DNA of 64,000 nucleotides from Xylaria sp. FL1777 (lineage: Eukaryota; Ascomycota; Sordariomycetes; Xylariales; Xylariaceae), in the NCBI GenBank assembly GCA_022578965.1, contig MU400550.1, forward strand, positions 124,001 to 188,000, read 5' to 3'. This document shows, piece after piece, positions 31,942-42,608 of the stretch. Below the pieces are notes generated by a model, which worked only from the letters and a program-made list of their open reading frames with translations, was not told where the DNA came from and made no database searches. Position 1 is the stretch's first letter, and the number at the start of each line of letters is the position of its first letter. Both the position numbers and the translations under genes were made by a program.

Positions 31942-33590
31942 ATGGACGCTCTAGCAGATATCCTTGGTGGGAGGGTTACTGCTAGTGACACAGCTGTGGT
32001 CACTGGAGTAGATGGAGAGAGGGGAGGAGGTGAGTATTTGCCATGGCAGCCCATGTTTAGCTGTACCTCGAGAAGAGTGTTTATGCTTTACTCTCATCTG
32101 CCATCTCCTTCGTCCTTGGTTGTCAAGCGTTATGTTCTACTAATATGTGTACTGACATTGCGGTTTTTGTCTGGCTTTCTAGGACTACCCTTCACATCGG
32201 TGCCTTCAAAGAATCCTCAGGCAACAGTTCCTGAGGGCTTGAATACGGCCATAGTGACAGCCCCAGCCCCAACCCCCGTCCTGTCCGTCCCTCCAGCAAT
32301 CCCCTCGTCCGTTCCCGTTGCAATACTACGCTCCTCCACCAGAAACCATATCTCCTCTCCTCTCTTGCGTGGCCCAGTTCCTCAAAAGGGATCTGGACAG
32401 GATCGCCTTCGACAACAACTCCTGAAGGAAAACGACTATGGTCGTTTGACCATAGTGGACCAAAGCAACCTATTCTCTGTGACCCCCTGTACAGGTACTA
32501 TCCAACGACTAGCCGTAACCCCCCAACGCTATTGTGCGTGACCTGCCACTTTGCTCCTTCTCTTCATATGTCTTGTTCTCTAAGACTGCCTGCTAACTAT
32601 TATTGCTACTACATAGCACCAGATCATAGTGCGGTAAACCCGCCCCTCTTCACACTTCGTGCGGCCACGTCAGCCACGGCCACCTCCCCCAGCACCCAGG
32701 AAATGGATCGCGTTATTACAACACCATCCGAAATTAAGGGAGAAATGTTACCAGAAGTCAGGAGAAAGGCCAAGGACTCTTCCTTAATTCAGCTTTTGCC
32801 AAAAGTTGGTGAGGCTCACAGTCAATCGGGTCGCCAAACTGGGGGCGTTGCCACTGCCCGCCTTAGCGCAGAGTGTCAACTGCGCCACTTCAACCCCAAG
32901 TGGCAAGAGACTTCGGGTCCTTATGGCTTCAAGTGCTCTGTCCAGTTAATGAACAAGGTCGTCCACGGCGATCGTGCCCATTCGACTGCCTATGATGCAA
33001 AGCAAGCGGTGGCCGAGAAGGCGCTCGTTCAAGTCCGTCGTCTACCCTGCGAGGATCCGGCACAGAAAGTCGCGGCAAGACTTAGATCTGGTGAACAAAC
33101 GGACCGTGTCAGCGATCGTAATCGGCCAGGACGAGCCGCGGTGAAGAGAGAGCCGTCTGCAAACGCCAGTCATGCAAGTTTCCACGGCCAGTATGCCTAC
33201 GCCACTCCTGCAGGTGCCAATGCAGCTGCTTACAACTGGAATACCTACGGCTACACTGAGCCTAGAGCTCTTCTTCACCGTATTCAGTCGCTTTTTGGAG
33301 GTGCTGGACCGAGCCCGGCCGTCCTCTCTGACCCTTTGGCAGCACAAGCCTTCTTACAGGGCTTGGCCCTGGGTACTTCTATTCATGCAGCTAGCTCAGC
33401 GTATGAACCGTACCTTGAGCCGCGGGGTCGGCCCCTCCCTGCTATTTCTGGTGAAATCTACCGTCCTTATGAGCCTCGGGAGCGATCCCCAGCGCCCGAT
33501 ATTAGTCGCAACTATCGGGACCGTTCCTCTCCACGTCGGCGCACGTCGTATGAGTCCAACTCTCGACAAGCCAATTCAAGGGCATTGTAG
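31942..33590 (+). CDS. dsRNA-binding-domain protein
   Basis: Exons 31942-32029, 32183-32533 and 32617-33590 give 470 residues. Introns: GTGAGT...TTTCTAG and GTGCGT...GCTAAC...ACATAG. The start ATG is in strong context (CCACCATGG). One dsRBD lies near residues 228-285: RLSAECQLRHFNPKWQETSG, then GFKCSVQLMNKVVHGD and a basic C-terminal helix DAKQAVAEKALVQV. The rest is disordered, and the C-terminus is rich in Arg, Ser and Pro. A role in RNA binding, perhaps RNA silencing or RNA processing, is inference. The middle exon is unusual because a second frame also reads like protein; the chosen frame is the one that agrees with both splice junctions. Confidence 0.72.
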
Positions 33591-33820
33591 CTAGTAGCGT
33601 AGCATCATGCTCTCCAGAGCTTCATACAGCTCGAGGATCGAGAGCCACATGATTGTCTCCCTGGCGCGTTGATAGGCTGTGTGGATTCAAGGACTCACTA
33701 AGGGATTTCAGTTCTTTGATAGCATTTTTTATTTTTAGGTTGACAACTAGCACAAGCAGGGTACTAGGTTTGTACGATATGATAGGACTTGGTGTATTCG
33801 GGACGAGATTGATTGCATGG

Positions 33821-34991
33821 CTAGATTTTGCTGGGCATCCTTAGACCGCCGTCCAGCCGAATAACAGTTCCGTTGAGCATGGAGTTTTCGATAATCTGTC
33901 TCACTAGTTGTGCAAATTCTGCAGGCTTGCCTGCCCTGCGCGGGAACTCCATGACAGTTGCTAACCCTTCGAAAAGCTTCTTGGGCATCACTGCAGTCAT
34001 CCTCGACTCGAATATGCCTGGAGCGATAGTCACACAGCGAATACCGTATCGAGCCAAGTCTCTGGTCATTGGCAGTGTCATAGAAGCTACTGCACCCTTG
34101 CTTGCTGCGTAAGCTACTTGTCCCTTCTGCCCATCAAATGCTGCTACTGACGCTACCACTACAACACTCGGAGTTAGTAATTGTTATTTTGCGATAGCTC
34201 ATAGGACAAAATTTTGGCACGAAAACGGTGATTAGCTCAAGAAGCCGCCAAAAAGGAGAGAAAATAGCCCTGAGAATTGCTTACTGATGACAACGCCACG
34301 CTCCTGATCATTACCGGCCGGTTCAGTCTTAGCCAGGTGAACGAGGCATTGCCGCACTAAATCGACAGTACCGCGTAAATTGATATTAACTACAAAGTCA
34401 AAAGCGTCCAAGCTAAAGGCGTCACCGCTCCTATCCAGTATCTATGAGATCAATTAGTTCATATATATGATTATAGGGAGTTGAAGTGGTAGCAGAGTTC
34501 CGTACCGTGGCAGGATTGCCAACACCGGCAGCTGGGATGATCCCACCCATTGGCTTCCCTGTTGTCTGGGTCCATTCTACAACACCCCTTACCGCAGCGG
34601 CGATGCTCTCGGTTTCTAGGACATCACAGACGAAGAACTTGCCAGTGCCCTGGGGGACCAATTTGACAACTTCGGCTCCGAGCTCTTCGTTGAGATCCAA
34701 GATGGCGACATTACCCCCGTTGCGGCAGATTTCTTCCACGGCAGCTTGTCCCAAGCCGGATGCTCTACACTGGAATCAGTAATGTCTGTACAGGGTAGAA
34801 ATGCTTCGGTGTTTCGGGAGTTTGCAGGAGCAGCAAGAGCAGAAAACACCAACTCAGGCAATTCGTAGCTCCGAGACATGCCAAAAGGGGGAAATTGGTC
34901 GTCTGCTGCTGGGTCATGGGGCATTTCAAGTGTGATTGGAGTGGAAATCATACCCGCCCGAGACCACGAATGTTCTGCCTCCAATCTTCAT
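33821..34991 (-). CDS. Short-chain dehydrogenase, 3-hydroxyacyl-CoA dehydrogenase type II class
   Basis: Exons 34954-34991, 34506-34764, 34285-34441 and 33821-34158 give 263 residues, all in phase. The cofactor loop FVVSGGASGLGQA spans the first intron (T-G-x-x-x-G-x-G type). An Asp after the second strand (AILDLN) suggests NAD(H). The active site has NINLRG and Ser in [13 protein letters not shown], then YAASK (Tyr-x-x-x-Lys). The C-terminal blocks [13 protein letters not shown] and [12 protein letters not shown] match the HSD17B10/3-hydroxyacyl-CoA dehydrogenase type 2 group, which oxidises 3-hydroxyacyl-CoA in mitochondrial beta-oxidation. No targeting peptide is evident, and the substrate is inferred. 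Confidence 0.82.
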
Positions 34992-35710
34992 TGTAGAAGG
35001 TCTGATGTGATACAAGAAGAATTAGAATTGTACAAATAGCCGTCTGTGAGGTGTCGTGAAAAGTAATTGAGATAATGAATAGAGTATGGATAGGCGAACA
35101 ACTACATGGCAGTTGAGGTTGATGTTGTCGGTGATATAGCGCTTTACGGCCTATTGGATAGAGGTCTAGTCTATGTGTAGCTACCTACCAAGTACCTAGG
35201 TAAAGAGGTACATGCCGCGGCATGAAGCACCAAGCTTGGAGCCTGGCCCGTCACCTGGACACAACCTGGATACCCACAGCTGCCACTGCCGTACCTACCT
35301 GGGTACCTACCTGGGTACCTACCTAATGTGGACTGATAACGCAACCCCGGTCTCTATTCATAGCCACTGATATGCTCGTGTGACATGACGACTTATCTCA
35401 TTTCAGGCTCGTTAAAGGTGGTTTGTTTTACAAATATTCCAACACGGCCCCGGTTTCAGCTGCAAAACCACGACTTATGTCCCCATTTCACCGTGCTATT
35501 CCGTGCAATACTTGACTTTGGCTCTGCAATCCCGACTACTAAGTTTTGCGCAAAAGGAGCGCATCTAGAGCCGCGATGACACGTCCGCGACGATCCTCCG
35601 CTGCGAGCGAAGAGAGCACGGGGACAGCGGGTGATCAGGTAGGTCATCTTGCCAGATGGAACCGTGGCAACGAGGGATCATCGTTGACCCCAAACTAGGA
35701 ACTAGGAAGC
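34992..35710. other. Intergenic with tandem repeat
   Basis: Region between divergent genes. It contains a TACCTAGGTA copy near 35199 and the 12-bp tandem repeat at 35291-35326. No gene is seen. Confidence 0.45.
35291..35326. repeat. Three 12-bp tandem repeats GTACCTACCTGG
   Basis: Two perfect copies and one copy with a two-base change (AA for GG) lie head-to-tail. The unit is related to the dispersed TACCTAGGTA palindrome. Confidence 0.9.
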
Positions 35711-36873
35711 ATGTACGATTATCTTGCGAAGATAATACTATTGGGACCAAGCGGTACCGGAAAGTGAGTCTATCTATCCAACACCGACAACTGCAAGCAA
35801 TGGTTCCCGCCTTGAGCCGGCTGTCTCGGAATACGTATGCGCCAGCTCGTAATGTTCCGAGAATACCCCCGGGAGGAGGCCGATGGCCTACAATAGCAAG
35901 ATCATGTTCGAAATTCCCATTCAAACAAGCCGCTGACGAGAACTCGGCCTCCTAGGTCCTGCTTATTACACCGTTTCGTAAAGAGCGAATGGCGTGTCCT
36001 GTCTTCGCAAACGATCGGGGTTGAATTCGCGAGCAAGATCATAAAAGTCGGCACCGGCGCGCGGCGGAAGAGAATAAAGTTACAGGTACTTTAACCCGAT
36101 TGGTGACGATAGGTGCTCCGTGATACGGTGGCCGGGCTAACTGGGCTTAGCTGTGGGACACAGCAGGCACAGAACGATTCCGCTCTGTTTCGCGATCATA
36201 CTACCGGGGCGCAGCCGGCGCCGTCCTAGTCTACGACATCACATCGCATAACTCTTTCCGGGGGCTACAGCCTTTTCTAAACGATGCGCGGGCCCTCGCT
36301 TCTCCGAACTTGACCCTCCTCCTCGCTGGTAACAAGCTCGATCTCGCCAACGACTCTCTTATCGATACGAGCATACCACCACCAACACCATCTAGCACAG
36401 GGTCGAATTTTCCTTACAGCACGTCGGCTGGCACGGCAAGCGCAGGATTAGGTGCTCAGTTACGCGCTACAGTAGCCCCCGAAGGTCGCGAAGTATCCCC
36501 AGAGGAGGCTTCACGGTGGGCTAGTGGCGTAAACGTACCGGTCACGATGGAAGTCTCGGCATTTTCTGGCGAGGGAGTGGATGAAGTCTTCGGGCGACTA
36601 GCACGCATGATTCTGACCAAGATCGAGCTAGGGGAGATCGATCCCGACGATCCGATGAGCGGGATACAATATGGTGATGGTGGTTCGTGGAATGCCGGTG
36701 CTAGTGACGGCGCCAGCATTAAGAGCTCGATGACGGCGGACGAGATTGGCCTTGGAGGCACCGGAGTACGAAGGAGGAGAAGAGGCAAGAATCGTACTCC
36801 GAACTGGGGAATGCGCGACTGGGAGGAAGTTTTCACGCTTAATCGTGGACGTGGCCGAGGGAACTGCTGCTAA
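35711..36873 (+). CDS. Rab family small GTPase (Rab4/Ypt4-like) with long insertion
   Basis: Exons 35711-35763, 35956-36085 and 36151-36873 give 301 residues. Introns: GTGAGT...CCTAG and GTACTT...GGCTAACTGGGCTTAG. G-motifs are complete: GPSGTGKS (G1), TIGVEF (G2), WDTAGTERF (G3), GNKLD (G4, about residue 120) and VSAFSG (G5, about 196). The protein ends NCC, a dual geranylgeranylation signal. Family knowledge: cycling between GTP and GDP directs endosomal recycling. It is about 100 residues longer than a typical Rab. Extra sequence lies between G4 and G5 (Ser/Thr/Pro/Gly-rich) and before the C-terminus, where there is a basic RRRRRGKN patch. Confidence 0.85.
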
Positions 36874-38366
36874 TGGGATAATGTTTCCTAATAATTATGG
36901 TGTATGAGTTGAAGAGCTGACCACCACCTATCCGAAGGGGTTTGCTAAGGTGAAATGGAGAGCGGATGGCTGGCGAACGAGTGACGTGAATGGACCACAT
37001 GCGGTCCTCGATCGGGAATGAATGGATTTGGCAGCTTTGGACATATGAGATACCTACGACTACGAACTCTGTCTGGATTGTTTCCAGAATTATGCAGGCG
37101 CACTCGTTATTTGGCGTTCAGGAGATGGGACATGCGACACAGCCTACAAGATCTTTTTCTCTGCAAACGGGCGTTCTCTTTGGTGGTAAGATTCGAAATG
37201 TTGATAGAACAGATCATAACAGAGCAGAAAGACGGCCACGTTTACTACATATATATTTATAAGATTTCCTAGTTAGTCCAACACCTACCTTAACATAATT
37301 GACACTACATAGTCCTCCCTCTCCTGCTCCATTCGTGGTCATCATATCTACAATTAGCGACGTCTCGGGGACATTTGCGTTATATCCTAGATACGTGGTG
37401 AGACGTAAACGATCAAGGGATTTCCACTTCTTCTGGTATGTTTTGGATGATCTTCTGACGGCTCGTTCCGTGGGCCACGCGGAATGGTTGTCCTCGAAGG
37501 GTGTGCCAACCCCTCGAGGCTCTGTAGCTGGACCGGGGTAGTTCTATGTTCGACTTTTCCCGAAACGGCAACGGAGGGCAATGGTCCGCCATTTGGAGTA
37601 CCGATTTGGGTATCTCGTGTGCGACGACAGACGCGATGTCAAGAGGAACCGGTACCTACATGTATGGTACTATACTAGTTCTCACGATAATACCCAGCCG
37701 TCTAGCTACATATGCAGTGTGGTGTAAATCTCGCTGATTACAGTGAAATTGAAATACCACGAATAGCCTGAGAGAGACATGAGATTTTCAATACACCATG
37801 CGTAAAGAAAGAGTAAACATCAATACTCCTATTTTGTTCCTTTTTGAAGGTATTTATGTCAACTGCTCCTCTGATATTTGCTCGGTTAACTTTGCCGCCG
37901 TGTGACCTTGTTGAACCCGATTCATGTTAGAATCCTACTATCTTAAGACATGGATCGTATCCGCTGTGGAGGCGGTTTCGAAGCTACTGTAACTGAGATC
38001 GATCTCGGCAGGACAGAAGCCGTATTTGATCGGGGATCGAGGCTTTCTACTACGTAAATGTGATATAAGGTATACAATCTCGTGCCACTGCCCTAGAAAT
38101 TATTCGTATAAAGCTTGCTCTCGCTGAACCTAGAATTCCGTCCAGTTCCTGTTTTTAGAACTGAAGATTGATATTATCGCATGCTGGCTGTCTTCTTCTG
38201 GACAACCTGAATTCCGCAATTTCCCCTTTGCCGAGTTGCGCTCTCAACTCACTACTACCCACTACCTTGTGCGGGACACCTCTTTGTTTTCTCGTACTTC
38301 GTTTTTGAGACCAGAAGAGCTGTCAATTCTACTTAATAGTAACCCCTCAACACCATCCCCGCCACC
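36874..38366. other. Intergenic, no gene seen
   Basis: About 1.5 kb between two plus-strand genes. Overlapping open frames at 37299-37740 on both strands have no protein-like character. The CAACACCATCCCCGCCACCATGG leader immediately precedes the beta-mannosidase. Confidence 0.4.
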
Positions 38367-41037
38367 ATGGACCCCCGCATTGTCGTCCCTATTGACAAGC
38401 AATGGGAGTTCAAGCAAGCCGATAAAGGCGACGACACATACCTGCCTGTCTCTCAGTTCCCAACTAATGTACATCTGGACCTACTGGCTCACAAGCTAAT
38501 ACCAGATCCATACATCGGCAAGAATGAGCTCGACGTACAATGGGTCGGCGAGAAGGCCTGGGTCTACCGGACCAAATTTGCATCCCCTGATAGGACGGGT
38601 CCTAAAGCAGTTATTGCCTTTGACGGTCTCGACACTTTTGCCACCGTCCTGCTAAATGGCAAGAAGATACTCGAGACGGAAAACATGTTTGTGCCCGAAC
38701 GTGTGGACGTCACGAACTTTCTGGCCGAGGCAGGCGAGGAGAACGAGCTTGTCATAACCTTCGATAGTGCGTATATCAGGGGCTGGAAGCTCGTTGAGAA
38801 ACACAGTGATCACAAGTGGGGTTGCTGGAACGGCGACAACTCTAGGTTGGCGGTGCGGAAGACTCAGTACCATTGGGTAAGTCAAGAGCGAAGCAACTGA
38901 GGACCACGGCAACGCTCAGTAATCATCTGATTGACGTCTTTGGGTCTAGGGATGGGATTGGGGCCCAACGCTTCTCTCGTGCGGACCATGGCGACCGATC
39001 AATCTCGAAATCTACGAGGCTCGGATCAGCGACCTTTGGTGTGACATTGACGTCGACGAGTCCCTGAAGGGGGCTACTGTGGTCGTCCACGCACCCATCG
39101 AAGGCAGCGCCTCAAAGCTGCGCTTAGACATCTCGCTCGACGACTCGCTCGTGGCTAGTCAGGAGATCGATGCCGGCTCCAGCGCCACGTTTATAATCTC
39201 CGATCCTGAGCTCTGGTATCCTGTCCGATACGGCAAGCAGCCTTTGTACAAAGTGAAGGCGACGATAGTCCATGATGGCAAAGACATTGACAGTATAGCT
39301 AAAAGGATCGGCTTGCGGCGTGCTGAATTGGTTCAGAGACCGCTTAAGGGACAACCCGGCACCTCTTTCTTCTTCAAGGTGAATGGTATTCCTCTCTTCT
39401 GTGGCGGCAGTGACTGGATCCCCGCCGACAATTTCATTCCGCGGATCAGCAAGGAAAGGTATTATGACTGGGTCAAACTGGTGGCCGACGGCAATCAATT
39501 TATGATCCGCGTATGGGGAGGCGGCATCTATGAAGAACAGGCCTTTTACGACGCTTGTGACGAACTCGGCATCCTGGTATGGCAAGATTTTATGTTCGGA
39601 TGCGGGAATTACCCGGCGTGGCCGGAGCTACTGGCCTCCATCAAGCGTGAGGCAGAGGAGAACGTCAAGTTACTCAGACATCACCCGAGCATTGTGATTT
39701 GGGCCGGAAATAATGAAGACTACCAGTATGCTGAAAGCGTGGACTTGGAATGGAACCAGAATAACACGGACGCCGAAAGCTGGCTCAAGACCGATTTCCC
39801 GGCGCGTTATATCTACGAGAAAATCTTACCGGATGCATGCCACCAGTACTGTCCGTCAGTGTATTATCACCCGGGTAGCCCTTGGGGTGGCGTCGATACT
39901 CGTGATCCGACGGTAGGCGACATCCACCAGTGGAACGTATGGCATGGCACGCAGGAGAAATATCAGAATTTCGACAAGCTAGTAGGGCGGTTTGTGTCTG
40001 AGTTCGGAATGGAGGCATTCCCATCCGTGAAGACGATCGATGCGTTCCTACCACTAGGCAAGGATGATCCGGACCGTTATCCTCAGTCTTCGACGATCGA
40101 CTTCCACAACAAAGCCGACGGCCACGAACGACGCATCGCGCTGTATCTTGTCGAGAACATGCGCTATGCGCCCGATCCGCTCGAGCAATTCGTCTACTGT
40201 ACCCAGCTCATGCAAGCCGAGTGTCTTGCATCTGCCTACCGGCTGTGGAAGCGCCAGTGGAAGGGACCGGGTCGCGAATACTGTGCAGGCGCTCTAGTCT
40301 GGCAAATTAACGATTGCTGGCCTGTGACGTCCTGGTCTATTTGTGATTACTACCTGCGACCGAAACATGCATATTATACGGTGAAGCGCGAGATGGCGCC
40401 CCTGAGCATTGGGATCACGCGCCGCGAGCATCGCCATCCGAACCCGCGGAATAAATACTCCCGTGTCGATGGAACGACGCAGACACAGATTGAGATCTGG
40501 GGCAGCAATCTCATGCTGGAGGATCTCGAGGTCGACTGTCTCGTTCGCGCATGGGACGTCGAGACAGGAGAAGAGACATACGCACAGATCGTTCACGAAA
40601 ACCTGCTCTTGCCCAAGAACCAATCCACCGAGGTGATAGCCATGGACGTACCCGTGCAGAAGAAGGGCGACGAGGGACGCACGGTGGTCGCGGCCTACCT
40701 GCTTGCGTCATCGTCCTCCGAGGACCCCGGCGACGGCACGACGGCCACGCAGATGGGCAAGAAGCAGCTTGCGCGCTACGTGAACTGGCCCGAACCCCTC
40801 AAGTATCTACATCTTCAGAAGCCGGAGCAGCTCAAGGCGGAGCTGAGCAAAGATCGTAAGAGCGTGGCGTTGAGCGCCGAAGTGCCTGTGAAGGGCGTCG
40901 CTGTCGAGTCCGAGGACGAGGCTGTTCGGTTCGAGGATAACCTTGTGGATATCGTGCCTGGAGAAACGGTTAGGATTCCTGTCCGTGGCGCAGGCGAGGG
41001 AACGACGATCACTACTAGGTACTTGGGGATGATATAG
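38367..41037 (+). CDS. mndB: Beta-mannosidase, glycoside hydrolase family 2 (B-type)
   Basis: Exons 38367-38876 and 38950-41037 give 865 residues; the phase 0 intron splits KTQYHW from GWDWGP. The N-terminal sugar-binding domain, immunoglobulin-like domain and TIM barrel follow in order. The acid/base Glu is in WAGNNEDYQ (about 426) and the nucleophile Glu in SEFGMEAFPS (about 522). DWIPADNFIPR and RVWGGGIYE are typical GH2 mannosidase blocks. There is no signal peptide, so it is the intracellular B-type, which hydrolyses mannobiose and short manno-oligosaccharides after uptake rather than polymer outside the cell. Start chosen at a Kozak-perfect GCCACCATGG. Its 3' end faces the xylitol dehydrogenase gene. 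Confidence 0.93.
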
Positions 41038-41425
41038 AGTGCTCATGAAGGTTGGGGCTAGGGATTATTGTGCAGATGGCGATACCTTGATGGCCACAAT
41101 AGCGTAGGTAAATGGAGAGCTATCTGGGATTAGTATTAATAGATTTTGCTCGGACCTTGTCAGTCGCTTCTCATACTGGGTGGGACTTAAATTAGACTTC
41201 GCTTGAGTCGTTCCGTACTCCATTTATTCATAGTGTAGTATATTTAAAACTATTGATCGTATGATGTATGAGGGGTTGCAAAATGCACCCTAGCCGCGAT
41301 ATCGACATATATATATCATACCGCCTTCAGGAGTCCATTACTATACTCGGACCCCTTATACAAATTCCCCGGCGTCATGGAAGAGAAACGCCGCCTTCGC
41401 CCTCACAACCACGAACTCCAACCAT
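41038..41425. other. Short intergenic between convergent genes
   Basis: About 390 bp between the tail-to-tail beta-mannosidase and xylitol dehydrogenase genes. It holds AT-rich untranslated sequence with ATATATAT near 41308. Confidence 0.6.
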
Positions 41426-42608
41426 TTACTGTACCTTTTCATTGGGACCGCCGATTAAGATCTTGATGACCTCGCCCTCCTTGACCTTGCTGAAAGCCTT
41501 CTCGGCGTCCTCGAACGCCACGACCTCGCTAATCAGCCTCTTCACGTCGACCTTGCCGCTAGCGATGAGCTCGACGGCGAGCTTGTAGTCCCCGCTGCCG
41601 TACCGGAAGCTGCCCTTGGCGGTGACCTCCTTCAGACACATGGCCATGATAGGGAAGGTGATGTTGTCGCGGCCCATGCCGCCCTGCACGTAGGTGCCGC
41701 CGTTGCGCACCGTGTGCAGACAGGTCTGGATGCTAGGCTCCGCGCCGCTCGCCTCGATGACGACGTCGGCGCCGGCGGCGAACCCCCCCAGCGCCTTGAT
41801 GTTCGCCGCGTTCTCCTCCGCCGCCACCCGCTGGCTGGTGTACACGTGCGTGGAGCAGAACGACCCGGCGAACTCCAGCTTCGACGGCACGATGTCCACC
41901 GACACGACCGTGGTGGCGCCGAAGGCCCGCGCCACGGCCGCGCACAGCAGGCCCACGGGCCCGGCCCCCATCACGACGACCGACTGCCCCGGCGTCACGG
42001 CGGCCTGGCGCACGATGTGCACGGCCACGGCGAGCGGCTCGACGAGCGCGCCCTCCTGCAGCGACACGCCCTCGGGCAGCCTGTAGCAGAAGTCGGCGGG
42101 CGCGACCCAGAACCCCGTCAGCGTGCCGTCGTGCGGCGGCGTCGCGGCGAACCGCATCTCCGGGCACAGGTTGTAGTGGCCCGAGAGACACGGCGCGCAC
42201 CGCCGGCACGGGTACCCCGGCTCGAGGGCCACGCGGTCGCCGCGCCGCAGCCCCGTCACCGCCGAGCCCACCTCCACGATGGTCCCCGCCGACTCGTGCC
42301 CTAGTATCATGGGCGACTTCACCACGTAGTGCCCGATCGACCCGTGCTGCCAGTAGTGCACGTCCGACCCGCAGATCCCCGTGTAGTTCACCGCCACCAG
42401 CACGTCGTGCGCGTCCTGGAGCGTCGGCGCCGGGCGCGACACGAAGGTTAGGTCGTGCGGCTTGTTGAGGACGAAGGAGAGGTTCTGGGACGTTGTGGGG
42501 TTAGTTGGTTGTCATTGTGGTTGGATGAGGGGGTTGGGGATAGGGGTTGGGGTGGAGGTGGAGGTGGAGGTTGTTGGTGACACTCACGCTGGCTGTCTTG
42601 GGATCCAT
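41426..42608 (-). CDS. xdhA: Xylitol dehydrogenase (D-xylulose reductase)
   Basis: Exons 42588-42608 (MDPKTAS) and 41426-42484 give 359 residues. Zinc-dependent medium-chain dehydrogenase: catalytic zinc ligands in GICGSDVHYWQHG (Cys) and GHESAG (His, Glu), further Glu in EPLAVAVH. Four structural-zinc cysteines are kept in CRRCAPCLSGHYNLC. The Rossmann motif VMGAGPVGLLCA is followed by SVDIVPSKLEF, whose Asp favours NAD+. The block order matches fungal xylitol dehydrogenase, which converts xylitol to D-xylulose in the cytosol in pentose catabolism. L-arabitol dehydrogenase and sorbitol dehydrogenase are close relatives and cannot be fully excluded. GC content is visibly higher than in neighbouring genes. 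Confidence 0.82.

Noticed and set aside
41694..42304. Plus-strand Arg/His-rich frames opposite xylitol dehydrogenase
   Set aside because: Antisense shadows caused by strong third-position GC bias.
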